From: WHSW01 sp963846565
GTDB lineage: Bacteria; Actinomycetota; Thermoleophilia; Solirubrobacterales; 70-9
Length of the DNA stretch: 64,000 bases
Direction of reading: 5' to 3'
Assembly (NCBI GenBank): GCA_963846565.1
Contig: CAWJWL010000005.1
Coordinates: forward strand, 682,001 to 746,000
Positions 1-8,351 of the stretch are shown here, in pieces. A program made the translations under genes and the position numbers. Under the pieces are notes generated by a model. The model worked only from the letters and a program-made list of their open reading frames with translations. It ran no database searches and had not been told where the DNA came from. Each line of letters opens with the position of its first letter. Position 1 is the first letter of the stretch.

Positions 1-1
1 C

Positions 2-373
2 GCGGTCGTCGTCACGGTGATCGCGCTGCTCTACCGCGTCTCGCCCGACGCCAAGCATGCCGGTCTGCGCTGGATCCTCCCCGGGAGCGGTCTCGCCACC
101 ATCCTCTGGCTCGTCGCCTCCGCGGGCTTCAACCTCTACGTCTCGAACTTCGGCTCCTACGCCAACACCTACGGCAGCCTCGCCGGGATCGTCATCTTCC
201 TGATCTGGCTCTGGCTCACGAACCAGGCGATCCTCCTCGGGGCCCAGTTCGCGGCCGAGCTGGAGCGCACCGCGCACGCTGCCGCGGTTCCGTATCCGCC
301 GGGGCAGGCGGTGCCGATCGACCCCGCCGAGCGCGCTGCCGAGCCGCACTACTCACCGGTCGACCCCCCGTAA
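2..373 (+). CDS. YihY/BrkB-family membrane protein (5'-truncated by window edge)
   Basis: This is the C-terminal part of an inner-membrane protein of the YihY/virulence factor BrkB family (once mis-annotated RNase BN). The reading frame is already open at base 2, so the start lies outside the window. About 123 residues are visible. They contain the end of one hydrophobic helix, then a long apolar segment (GLATILWLVASAGFNLYV) and a second helix rich in Ile, Leu and Trp (SLAGIVIFLIWLWL). Between them is the family's NFGSYANTYGSLAG stretch. The polar Pro-rich tail is likely cytoplasmic. Family function is poorly defined; transport or envelope roles are guesses. The family assignment is good; nothing can be said about the promoter or operon partners upstream. 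Confidence 0.85.
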   Translation, partial: AVVVTVIALLYRVSPDAKHAGLRWILPGSGLATILWLVASAGFNLYVSNFGSYANTYGSLAGIVIFLIWLWLTNQAILLGAQFAAELERTAHAAAVPYPPGQAVPIDPAERAAEPHYSPVDPP

Positions 374-463
374 TCGCTCCCCTGTCAGGAAGAGGCCGTG
401 GTCCCCGACTTTCCATGCAGGGAGAGAACGGACCCGTCCGGACCTCTAACTAAGTTGGAACCA

Positions 464-1516
464 ATGAGTAATCAGGGAGGGATAGAAGCGCTGCAAGCCC
501 CGCTCGGGGCAGCCCCGGCCCCGGCCCCCGCTCCGCCGGCGGCCGTGCCCCTGATCCGCACCTTCGTTCGCGAGCTCGCCGACGGGGACACGATCGCCGC
601 GACGTTCGCCGTCCGCGAGCGCGACCGGCGCAGCCGCCGCAATGGCGACGACTTCGTCCGCCTGCTGGTCGCCGATCGCACGGGCGCCGTCGAGGCGGTC
701 GCCTGGGAGGACATCGAGGACTGCTTTGCCTGCGCACCGCCAGGCACGGTCGTCTTCATCGAGGGGCGGTTCTCGGTCCACTCGCAGTACGGGCCGAAGA
801 TCACGATCCGGACGATCCGCCGCGCCGAGGCGGAGGAGTTCGACCAGGAGGAGCTCGCCGAGGGCCCGCCGGTCGAGGTCGAGCGGCTCGAACACGATCT
901 CCGCGCGCTGCTCGCGACGGTGCAGAACCGGCAGCTCCGCACCCTGCTCGATCGCTTCTTCGGCGAGGAGTCACGGATCTGGAAGCGCTTCCGCGCCGCG
1001 CCGGCGGCGAAGTACTACCACCAGGCATATCCGCACGGGCTCCTCGACCACACGCTCTCCGTCGCCCAGGCGGTGAGCGCCGCTGCGGCGGCGTTCCCCG
1101 GGATCGACCGCGACGTCGCGATCACCGGCGCGCTCCTTCACGACATCGGCAAGACGCAGGCCTACAACGACGATCCGCTCGCGATCGACCTCACCGACGC
1201 CGGCCGCCTCCAGGGCGAGATTCCGCTCGGGTACTACCTGGTCCGCCGCATGATCGAGACGATCGAGGGGTTCGACCGCGACCTTGCGCAGGCGGTGCTC
1301 CACATCGTCCTCTCCCACCACGGCAAGCTCGAAAATGGCTCCCCGGTGGTCCCTGCGACCCGCGAGGCGACGCTCGTCCACATGATGGACAACCTGGGCG
1401 GGACGCTGGGCAGCTTCGACCGGATCGAGCGCGAGCTGCCCGAGGGGCAGACATGGTCCCGTTTCGACCGCGGGATCGACTCGGCCGCCTATTTCGGGCG
1501 CCGCGAAGCCGCCTAG
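464..1516 (+). CDS. OB-fold/HD-domain 3'-5' exoribonuclease, YhaM type
   Basis: A 350-residue protein with an N-terminal OB-fold nucleic-acid-binding domain (about residues 50-140, around DFVRLLVADRTGAVEAVAWED) and a C-terminal HD metal phosphohydrolase domain. HD-site residues are visible in HGLLDHT, ALLHDIGKT and LSHHGKLENG, the order found in YhaM/CBF1-type 3'-5' exoribonucleases that trim single-stranded nucleic acid. The ATG at 464 is preferred to an upstream start near 398, because the upstream 22 residues look non-conserved. There is no clear Shine-Dalgarno, and a TAAGTT hexamer ends 7 bases before the ATG, so a leaderless transcript is possible. An Ala-Pro-rich linker precedes the OB fold. 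A second, shorter paralogue lies at 39125-40045. Substrate and exact activity are inferred from family. Confidence 0.85.
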   Translation: MSNQGGIEALQAPLGAAPAPAPAPPAAVPLIRTFVRELADGDTIAATFAVRERDRRSRRNGDDFVRLLVADRTGAVEAVAWEDIEDCFACAPPGTVVFIEGRFSVHSQYGPKITIRTIRRAEAEEFDQEELAEGPPVEVERLEHDLRALLATVQNRQLRTLLDRFFGEESRIWKRFRAAPAAKYYHQAYPHGLLDHTLSVAQAVSAAAAAFPGIDRDVAITGALLHDIGKTQAYNDDPLAIDLTDAGRLQGEIPLGYYLVRRMIETIEGFDRDLAQAVLHIVLSHHGKLENGSPVVPATREATLVHMMDNLGGTLGSFDRIERELPEGQTWSRFDRGIDSAAYFGRREAA

Positions 1517-1526
1517 AGCGACCCGG

Positions 1527-1892
1527 CTAGTTCGTACAGGCCTGGATCGCCTCGACGTTGCCGTTCGCGCCCTGTATGCAGTCGAGGAGCGCTGTTCCCG
1601 TCTCCGCGCCGGGGGTTCCGTTGTTGATCCCGGCCTCGTTGAGCGCCTGCTGCGCGTCCTTGACGGCATCCTTCACCTGATTGCCGGCAGCCTGATTCGA
1701 GAGGTTGAGCGAATCCTTGATCGAGTTCTGGACGTCGCGCTGGATGTCCTGGGAGCTCTGCGTCACGGAGTCCGAGATCCGCTCGGTCGAGTCCAGCGAC
1801 GGCTTCAGGATGAAGAAGTAGACAGCCGCCAGGATCGCGACGGTCGTGATCAACTTCGCGATCGGATTGATGATCGTCCCGGCACCAATCAT
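1527..1892 (-). CDS. Small membrane-anchored protein with C-terminal CxxA..AxxxC module
   Basis: An unrecognised 121-residue protein. It starts MIGAGTIINPIAKLI followed by a hydrophobic segment (about residues 12-30), so it is probably anchored by one N-terminal helix. A polar, Gln/Asp/Ser-rich helical stalk follows. The last 20 residues carry a Cys pair in the pattern LLDCIQGA then AIQACTN. The same head and the same Cys module occur in the neighbouring gene at 1921-2430, so the two are tandem paralogues 28 bases apart on the same strand and probably an operon. The two Cys, 15 residues apart, could form a disulfide outside the membrane. Function is unknown. The stop faces the exoribonuclease stop only 10 bases away. 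Confidence 0.7.
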   Translation of the reverse strand: MIGAGTIINPIAKLITTVAILAAVYFFILKPSLDSTERISDSVTQSSQDIQRDVQNSIKDSLNLSNQAAGNQVKDAVKDAQQALNEAGINNGTPGAETGTALLDCIQGANGNVEAIQACTN

Positions 1893-1920
1893 GTGTCCCC
1901 CTGGTGGTCTGGGCCTGCGG

Positions 1921-2430
1921 TCAGCCGAAGAGTAGGTCGTCTGCGAGGTTGAAGCAGCGACGCATCGCCGCGGTCTCGAAGCCGGCGTCCTTGACGCACT
2001 GCTCGACCTGCGCGGCGCCCGCGGTGTCGCCCTGGACGCTGAGGCTGTCGGCGTAGGAGAGCGCGCGGCTGCGGTTCGAGTTCACATTGGTGACCACACG
2101 CGAGCCGAAGTTGGCGCAGAAGTTCATCGCCTGGACGTCGTTGCCGGCGTCCTTGATGCACTCGCGGAGCTCGAACGCGGCCGCCGGCCAGCTGCTCGCG
2201 AGGCTGGAGAGGTAGCCCTTGGCTCGGCTTCGGGCCACAGAAATCTCGACATCTGAGGCCGTCTGGCTTCCGGCGTCGAGGGAGTTCTGGATGCTGTCGT
2301 TGACCCCCTTGCTGACCTCCTCGGTCGTCTCCAGGACCGGCTTGACGATGAAGATCCCGACCGCGGCCAGAATCGCCACCGTGGTGACGATCTTGAGAAT
2401 CGGATTGATGATGGTGCCGGCGCCGAGCAT
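1921..2430 (-). CDS. Small membrane-anchored protein with two CxxDAG..AMxxC modules
   Basis: A 169-residue paralogue of the gene at 1527-1892 and the first gene of the pair. The start MLGAGTIINPILKIV plus a hydrophobic run (to about residue 30) is nearly identical to its partner. Two copies of a Cys module follow in the second half: LRECIKDAGNDVQAMNFC and VEQCVKDAGFETAAMRRC. The partner has one such module. An AGGGG Shine-Dalgarno lies about 5 bases before the ATG (CCCCT on the plus strand), which supports the start. The repeat suggests duplication of a small disulfide-containing helical hairpin. No known family is recognised. Membrane topology with an extracytoplasmic Cys region is an inference from the hydrophobic N terminus. 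Confidence 0.75.
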   Translation of the reverse strand: MLGAGTIINPILKIVTTVAILAAVGIFIVKPVLETTEEVSKGVNDSIQNSLDAGSQTASDVEISVARSRAKGYLSSLASSWPAAAFELRECIKDAGNDVQAMNFCANFGSRVVTNVNSNRSRALSYADSLSVQGDTAGAAQVEQCVKDAGFETAAMRRCFNLADDLLFG

Positions 2431-2608
2431 TTCCCCTCCAAGACGGTGTGCCTGAGTCTCTACGTCGGAAGCCTAGTCCACGTCACAGACCCTCGACTCC
2501 CGCCGACGGGGGATCAAAAGACGCACTTTGCGTTACCGCGCGGCGAGCATCGGGCATCGCCTCAATATGCTCGGCGGGGTCGGGGACTGCGCTGCCCTGA
2601 CTCACCCC

Positions 2609-4654
2609 ATGGCTAAAGACACTGAAAAGCTCATCCGCCAGCTATCGCTGATTTCGTTCCTGATGGCGAACCGGCGACCGGTGTCCGCGCTCGAGATCAA
2701 GCGCGAGGTCGAGGGCTACAGCTCGATGAACGAGGACGCCTTCGCGCGGCGCTTCTACGCGGACCGCGCCGAGCTCGAGAGCCTCGGGATCTCGCTCCAG
2801 GTCGACCGCCCGGCGGAGGGCTTCTTCGAGGCAGAGCTCTACGCGCTGCCGCCGGAGAACTACTACCTGCCCGCGGTCGCCTTCTCCGACTCCGAGCTTG
2901 CCGCGCTGCGGACCGCGCTCAGCCTGCTCGACGGTGAGTTCGCCTACGCCGAACCGCTGCGCCTGGCGCTACAGCAGGTTTCCTGGGGGCGACCGAGCCC
3001 GCTGAAGGAGGGCACCGACGCGCCGATCGACGTCAAGCTCTCGCCGGCCGCGGGTGGTCGCGATCTCTCCCAGCGCCTGGCGAAGATCGAGACCGCGATC
3101 TCTCGCCGCAAGACGATCGAGTTCTCCTACTACTCGCTGCAGCGCGATGAGACGTCGGACCGCAAGGTCAACCCCTACCACCTCGTCTTCCGCGACAACC
3201 AGTTCTACTTGATCGGCTACTCCCACGAGCGCGACGAGGTCCGCGTCTTCCGGCTCTCGCGTATCCGGGGCAAGGTCTCCTACGCGACCAAGGCCGAGCA
3301 CGATTTCACCACCCCCGACGACTTCGACCGTCGCGATTACGCCTCTCGGGCGGACTGGCAGATGGGCAAGATCGACGGCAGCGCCACGATCTTCCTCCGC
3401 GAGCGGATCGCATGGCTCGTCGAGCGCGACTTCGGCAACTACGGTGAGCTCCGCCGGCCCCGGAAGGCCGACGGGGTCAAGGGCCGCGGGATGATCTTCG
3501 AGACCGACTACGCCTCACCCCGGCAGCTGATCTCGTGGGTGCTCTCCTGGCGCGACAACGCGCAGCTGCTCGAGCCGAGCGAGCTGGGCAAGGAGGCGGA
3601 GGAGCGGCGCAAGGTGCTGCAGGACCGCCACAGGGTCGAGTTCGCGGTCGCGAAGACGGTGCGCCGTCCGCTCGCCGAGGGCAACGGCCGGGCGCGCAGC
3701 TCCAATGGCCGCTCGGAGTCGGTGATCCGTCCCGAGCGCTTCGCTCGCCTCGTCACCCTGGCCGGGCTGTTGATCGGCGCGGCGCGCGAGGAGAAGACGC
3801 TGCCCGTCGCACAGGCGATCGACGAGCTCTCGATCAGCATGGACGAGCTGCGGGAGGACATCGACGTTCTCAACGTCGTCAATTTCGGTGGCGGCACCTA
3901 CGTTCTCTACGCCGAGATCGTGGGTGACGTGATCGAGGTCGACCCCGATACCTACGGCGACAACTTCGCTCGCCCCGCGCGGCTCCTGCCGCTGGAGGCG
4001 AAGGCGCTCGTCGCCGCGATCGACCTCTTCGGCGACCACCTGCCGCAGTCGGGGCTGCAATCGGCTCGCGAGAAGATCGTCACGGCGCTCGGCCATGATC
4101 CCTCCGAGGAGGGTCTCGAGATCGCTCCGGGGAGCGACGACTCCGAGGTCGTGCTCACGGTCAACGATGCGATCGGCCGCCGCCGGGTGCTCGAGATCAA
4201 GTACTACAAGGAGAACGAGGACGAGTTCTCCAAGCGCGAGGTGGAGCCGTACCAGCTCGTCCACGGCCCCGAGGGCTGGTACCTGGGCTGCTTCGACCTC
4301 GCCCGCTCCGACACCCGCCACTTCCGCCTCGACCGGATGAAGGAGGCGGTGATCACCGACCGCGAGTTCGAGCCGCGCGACGGCGTCGAGGAGATGCTCG
4401 CCGAGCAGGAGTGGCTCGCGCACGGCGAGGTCGCGACGGCCGGCGTCGCCCGCGTCTGGGTCTCGCCCGATCGCGCCCGCTGGCTGCGCGAGCAGCGCAC
4501 GGTGGTCGAGGAGCTCTCCGATGGCGCGGTCGTGGTCGAGCTGCCCTACGGGTCGAGCGACTGGCTCGCCCGCGAGGTCCTGAAGGGCGTCGGCGATCTG
4601 GTCGTGCTCGAGCCGGACGAGGCCCGCGAGGCCGTCCTCAAGGCCGTCGCGTAG
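2609..4654 (+). CDS. PafB-PafC fusion-type WYL-domain transcriptional regulator
   Basis: A 681-residue protein made of two tandem HTH-WYL units. The first begins MAKDTEKLIRQLSLISFL with a winged helix (about residues 1-75), then a WYL domain (KTIEFSYYSLQRDET, NPYHLVFRDNQFYLIGY, VFRLSRIRG). The second unit starts near residue 370 with RFARLVTLAGLLI and has its own WYL domain (RVLEIKYYKENEDEF, EPYQLVHGPEGWYLGCF, HFRLDRM). PafB and PafC normally form a heterodimer that activates the mycobacterial SOS-independent DNA damage response, and natural fusions are known in actinobacteria. The WYL domain senses a nucleic-acid-derived signal. The ATG at 2609 is chosen because HTH homology starts there; a TTG at 2528 would add 27 unsupported residues. 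No proteasome genes are in the window. Confidence 0.85.
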   Translation: MAKDTEKLIRQLSLISFLMANRRPVSALEIKREVEGYSSMNEDAFARRFYADRAELESLGISLQVDRPAEGFFEAELYALPPENYYLPAVAFSDSELAALRTALSLLDGEFAYAEPLRLALQQVSWGRPSPLKEGTDAPIDVKLSPAAGGRDLSQRLAKIETAISRRKTIEFSYYSLQRDETSDRKVNPYHLVFRDNQFYLIGYSHERDEVRVFRLSRIRGKVSYATKAEHDFTTPDDFDRRDYASRADWQMGKIDGSATIFLRERIAWLVERDFGNYGELRRPRKADGVKGRGMIFETDYASPRQLISWVLSWRDNAQLLEPSELGKEAEERRKVLQDRHRVEFAVAKTVRRPLAEGNGRARSSNGRSESVIRPERFARLVTLAGLLIGAAREEKTLPVAQAIDELSISMDELREDIDVLNVVNFGGGTYVLYAEIVGDVIEVDPDTYGDNFARPARLLPLEAKALVAAIDLFGDHLPQSGLQSAREKIVTALGHDPSEEGLEIAPGSDDSEVVLTVNDAIGRRRVLEIKYYKENEDEFSKREVEPYQLVHGPEGWYLGCFDLARSDTRHFRLDRMKEAVITDREFEPRDGVEEMLAEQEWLAHGEVATAGVARVWVSPDRARWLREQRTVVEELSDGAVVVELPYGSSDWLAREVLKGVGDLVVLEPDEAREAVLKAVA

Positions 4655-4664
4655 GCGCGATCCG

Positions 4665-5498
4665 TTGAGCGGCGACCCCGCCCCCGGCCACCCGGAAGTC
4701 GTCCGCATCCTCGCCCCGAACCCGGGCCCGATGTCGCTGGAGGGGACCAACACGTATGTGGTGACGACGCCTGAGGGGAACTACGTCATCGATCCCGGGC
4801 CTGATGACGTCGGGCACTTGGCGGCCGTGCGGGAGGCGGTGGCCGGCGAGATCGCGGGGGTGCTGCTCACGCACGGCCACTCGGATCACAGTCAGGGGGT
4901 GGGGTCGTTGGGCGCGCCACTCCTGTGGGGACAGGCAAGTGGGGAGGCCGAGATGGAAGCGATGCGCCGAGCCCTCGCCGCCGGCGACGCGAGCGGTATC
5001 ACCCACACAGGAGGTGGGCAATCCGACACGCGTCTCGATCCTGGCTCGGTTGGACCCTTCAGGGTCGTTCCCACCCCGGGCCACGCGACGGATCACGTCG
5101 CGTTCGTCCTCGGCTCGGTCTGCTTCTGCGGCGACCTGATCCTCGGCACGGGCTCTTCAATCGTCCCTCCGGCCGCCGGTGGCGGCTCGCTCGCCGACTA
5201 CATGCGCTCGCTCGACCTGGTCGAGGAGCTCGGTGCGGAGCTGCTCGCACCGGGGCACGGCCCCTGGATCACCGACCCGGCAGCGAAGATCGCCGAGTAC
5301 CGCGACCACCGCCTCGACCGTGAGCGGCGGCTCGAGGGAGCGCTCGCGGGCGGGGAGCGCTCGCGGGCCTCGCTCCTCGCCGGCGTCTGGGACGACGTGC
5401 CCGACGTCCTCCGGCCCGCGGCGGCGATCGCGATGCAGGCGCACCTCGAGAAGCTCGCGCAGGACGGCGCGCTCGCGGGTGTCGAGCTCGCTGACTGA
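4665..5498 (+). CDS. MBL-fold metallo-hydrolase (LACTB2-like)
   Basis: A 277-residue metallo-beta-lactamase-fold hydrolase. The zinc-binding signature LLTHGHSDHSQG sits near residue 66. A downstream His is in PTPGHATDHVAF, an Asp in CFCGDLILG and a further His in LLAPGHGPWI, so the set of ligands for a binuclear site looks complete. The pattern NPGPMSLEGTNTY at the N terminus and the winged C-terminal region after residue 200 resemble LACTB2, a single-stranded RNA endonuclease or general thioester/phosphoester hydrolase. A TTG start 10 bases after the PafBC-like gene implies co-transcription. The next gene (5519) starts 20 bases after the stop. Substrate is unknown; the fold assignment is firm. 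Confidence 0.85.
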   Translation: MSGDPAPGHPEVVRILAPNPGPMSLEGTNTYVVTTPEGNYVIDPGPDDVGHLAAVREAVAGEIAGVLLTHGHSDHSQGVGSLGAPLLWGQASGEAEMEAMRRALAAGDASGITHTGGGQSDTRLDPGSVGPFRVVPTPGHATDHVAFVLGSVCFCGDLILGTGSSIVPPAAGGGSLADYMRSLDLVEELGAELLAPGHGPWITDPAAKIAEYRDHRLDRERRLEGALAGGERSRASLLAGVWDDVPDVLRPAAAIAMQAHLEKLAQDGALAGVELAD

Positions 5499-5518
5499 GC
5501 CGTTTAGAGTCCGCATCG

Positions 5519-7885
5519 ATGGCCGACGCATCCCGCGGAAAGCGCCTCGGCCTCCTCGGGGGCCTCTTGATGGCGGCCGGTGTCGGCGCCTACCACGAGC
5601 TCTTTCGCCGCCCGCTCCCCCAGGTGGAGGGGTCCGCCGCCGTTGACGCGATCTCGGCGCCGGTGGAGATCCGCCGTGACCGGTGGGGCGTCCCGCACAT
5701 TCGCGCGGCGACCGAGAACGACGCCTGGTTCGCGCAGGGGTACTGCCACGGACAGGACCGGCTCTGGCAGCTCGAGCTCTACCGCCGGATCGCTTCCGGC
5801 CGGCTCGCCGAGATCGCCGGGGAGGAGGGACTCCCCCCGGATCGCTTCCTGCGCACCCTCGGCCTGCGCCGGACGGCCCTCGCCGAGGAGGCGGCACTCG
5901 AGGGGCGTCTCGCCGAGGCACTCGCCGCCTACTGCGCCGGGATCAACGCCGCCGCCGGCGCGCGCCCGCGCCCGATCGAGCTGCGCCTGCTGGGTCTCAG
6001 GTTCGAGCCCTGGCGGCCGGCGGACACGCTCACGATGACGAAGCTGCTCGCCTTCGCGCTCTCGGGCAACTGGGAGCGTGAGCTGCTGCGTGCCGACCTC
6101 GCCCGGGCCCTCGGCTCCGAGCTCGCGGCGCGGATCGACCCCGTCTACCCCGACGGTAACCCGGTCGCGCTCGCTCCCGGAGCAGCGTGGGAGGGCGACG
6201 GCGCGGACCTCGTCGGTCGGATCGACGCGATCCGCGAGACGCTCGGGTTCGCGCCCGAGGCCACCGGGTCGAACAACTGGGCTGTCGCTCCCTCGCGATC
6301 CGCGACCGGCGGCGCGCTGATGGCGGGCGACCCGCACCTGGCCGCGGGGATGCCCGGGATCACATACCAGGTCGGGATCACGGTCGGCGAGCGGTTCTGC
6401 CGCGGCGCCTCCTTTCCCGGGCGCCTGGGGATCGTCTTCGGGCAGAACAACGACGTCGCCTGGTCTTTGACGAACACGATCGCGGACACGATGGACCTCT
6501 TCGTCGAGCGCGTCGAGCGCGACACCTACGAGTTCGACGGCGAGACGCGCGCGCTCGAGCTGGTCGAGGAGGAGATCGTCGTCAAGGGCGAGACGAGCCC
6601 CGAGCGGCTGGTGGTCCGCTCGACTCACCACGGCCCGATCGTGAACGAGGCGCTCGGAGCGGACCCGAGGCCGGCGCTCGCGCTGCGCTGGGGAGGGCTC
6701 CACGGGCCCTGCGTCACGGAGGCGAGCCTCGGCATCCTCGAGGTCACGAGCGGGCCCGAGCTCGTCGCCTCGCTCGAGCCCCACAACGCCCCGGTCTCGA
6801 GCCTGATCTGGGCGGACCGCCACGGGTCGATCGGCCTCAAGGTCATCGGCCGCGTACCGATCCGCCGCGGGTCCTCCCCAGACCTCCCGCGGCAGGGTTG
6901 GACCGCGGAGAACGAGTGGGAAAACTGGATCCCGTACTCCGAGATGCCCGAGTCGGTCGATCCCGACGAGGGCCTGCTGGTGACGGCGAACAACCGGATC
7001 ACGCCGCGTGACTACCCGCACCACATCTCGAGCGACTGGTTCGACGGTTACCGCGCCCGCCGGATCGAGGACGAGCTGACCGCGGCGACGGACCACGACC
7101 TCGACGGCTTTCAGCGCCTCCAGATCGACAAGCGGTCGCTCCCCGGGCTCGAGACCGCGCACCGGCTCGCGCGCCTTCGGCCCCGAGATCAGCGCGAGCA
7201 GGCCGCGATCGAGCGCCTGCGGAGCTGGGACGGGGAGATGGACGCGGACTCGGTCGCGGCCACGATCTATCAGGCCTTCACCCTGCGCCTGGCGCGCGAG
7301 TTCACGCGGCTGGCAATTCGTGACCGCGATCTGGCGGCTCGCTGGCTCGACCGCGCCGACAACGGCTTCCTCGCTCATGTCACCTCCCCGTGGCGCTGGC
7401 AATCCCACCTGCTCGCGCTCTGGGCCGAGGCGGACCCGGAGCTGATCGGACGGGATTGGGATGACTTCGTCCTCGACGCTCTGCGCGCTGCCATCGACGA
7501 GCTCTCGGACCGTTACGGCCCCGATCTGAGCGAGTGGCGGTGGGGGCACGCCCACGCGCTCGACTTCCCTCACGTCTTCGGCGCCGTGAACCCGGCGCTG
7601 GCGAAGCTCTTCAGTCGCCGGCTCGAGGTAGGCGGGGGCCAGGAGACGGTCTGCCAGGTCGGCTGGGACCCCAACGACCCGTTCAAGGCGATCTGGGCGC
7701 CCGCCTGGCGGATGGTCGCCGACCCCAAGGACCCGGACCGCTCGCGCTGGCAGGCATTCACCGGCGAGTCGGGGCACGTCGCGAGCCCGCACTACGACGA
7801 CCTGCAGCCGCGTTGGCTCCATGGCGAGATGCAGCCGATGGCCGGCGAGGGCCCCTGGCAGACGCTTACGCTGCGGCCGGCATGA
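5519..7885 (+). CDS. Penicillin acylase-family Ntn hydrolase
   Basis: A 788-residue precursor of a penicillin G acylase/acyl-homoserine-lactone acylase-type enzyme. A hydrophobic segment at residues 9-25 (LGLLGGLLMAAGVGA) suggests export or membrane anchoring. An alpha-chain region (RDRWGVPHIRA, GYCHGQDRLWQLE) is followed by the autocatalytic junction TGSNNWAV, where Ser251 would become the N-terminal nucleophile of the beta chain. Other conserved stretches include AGDPHL, HHGPIVNE, and GFQRLQIDKRSL. The product hydrolyses an amide bond to release an acyl group; whether the substrate is a beta-lactam, acylated lactone or lipopeptide cannot be seen. The gene overlaps the next one by ATGA, indicating translational coupling with the flavoprotein at 7882. 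Confidence 0.9.
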   Translation: MADASRGKRLGLLGGLLMAAGVGAYHELFRRPLPQVEGSAAVDAISAPVEIRRDRWGVPHIRAATENDAWFAQGYCHGQDRLWQLELYRRIASGRLAEIAGEEGLPPDRFLRTLGLRRTALAEEAALEGRLAEALAAYCAGINAAAGARPRPIELRLLGLRFEPWRPADTLTMTKLLAFALSGNWERELLRADLARALGSELAARIDPVYPDGNPVALAPGAAWEGDGADLVGRIDAIRETLGFAPEATGSNNWAVAPSRSATGGALMAGDPHLAAGMPGITYQVGITVGERFCRGASFPGRLGIVFGQNNDVAWSLTNTIADTMDLFVERVERDTYEFDGETRALELVEEEIVVKGETSPERLVVRSTHHGPIVNEALGADPRPALALRWGGLHGPCVTEASLGILEVTSGPELVASLEPHNAPVSSLIWADRHGSIGLKVIGRVPIRRGSSPDLPRQGWTAENEWENWIPYSEMPESVDPDEGLLVTANNRITPRDYPHHISSDWFDGYRARRIEDELTAATDHDLDGFQRLQIDKRSLPGLETAHRLARLRPRDQREQAAIERLRSWDGEMDADSVAATIYQAFTLRLAREFTRLAIRDRDLAARWLDRADNGFLAHVTSPWRWQSHLLALWAEADPELIGRDWDDFVLDALRAAIDELSDRYGPDLSEWRWGHAHALDFPHVFGAVNPALAKLFSRRLEVGGGQETVCQVGWDPNDPFKAIWAPAWRMVADPKDPDRSRWQAFTGESGHVASPHYDDLQPRWLHGEMQPMAGEGPWQTLTLRPA

Positions 7886-8349
7886 GCCGGCGCGGAGAGA
7901 TCGTCCTCACGCCCGAGGAGCAAGAGGAACTGCTCGCGACCGAGCGGGTCGTGATCGTCTCCTCCCTCGGGACCCGCGGCTGGCCGCATTCGATGCCGAT
8001 GTGGTTCACGGTTCGCGACGGCGAGATCTGGGTCTGGACCTACGCGAAGTCACAGAAGGTGAAGAACCTCGAGCGTGATCCGCGCGCAACGCTTCTGATC
8101 GAGACCGGGACGGAGTACGTCGAGCTCCGCGGAGTCCAGATCGAGGCGGAGGCCGAGCTGATCCGGGATCCCGAGACCGTCTTCGGCTTCGGCAAGGAGC
8201 TCACCGTCCGCTACGCGGAGGGCATCGACTCGATCGAGGGCGACGCCGCCGCGGCCCTCCAGGCCCAGGCTGCAAAACGCGTAGCGATCCGGTTCAGGCC
8301 GGTCCGCGTCGCGAGCTGGGACCACCGCAAGCTCGGCGGGACGTACTAG
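7882..8349 (+). CDS. Pyridoxamine 5'-phosphate oxidase-family (PNPOx-like) flavin/F420-binding protein
   Basis: A 155-residue split-barrel protein. The family pattern SSLGTRGWPHSMPMWF is followed by GEIWVWTYAKSQKVKNLERDPRATLLIE and YVELRGVQIEAEAELI, typical of PPOX-class FMN- or F420-dependent oxidoreductases common in actinobacteria. The ATG overlaps the acylase stop (ATGA), so the two genes are probably co-translated. Which cofactor is used cannot be decided from sequence alone. The 3' 353 bp of this gene are duplicated at 10165-10517; the last 170 bp or so of the copies are identical by eye, while the earlier part differs at about a dozen positions. Confidence 0.85.
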   Translation: MSRRGEIVLTPEEQEELLATERVVIVSSLGTRGWPHSMPMWFTVRDGEIWVWTYAKSQKVKNLERDPRATLLIETGTEYVELRGVQIEAEAELIRDPETVFGFGKELTVRYAEGIDSIEGDAAAALQAQAAKRVAIRFRPVRVASWDHRKLGGTY

Positions 8350-8351
8350 CG

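Noticed and set aside
5504..7822. Very long minus-strand open frame opposite the acylase gene
   Set aside because: It is a shadow of the plus-strand gene: composition is Arg/Pro/Asp-rich without any domain, and the plus-strand frame has a complete Ntn-hydrolase pattern.
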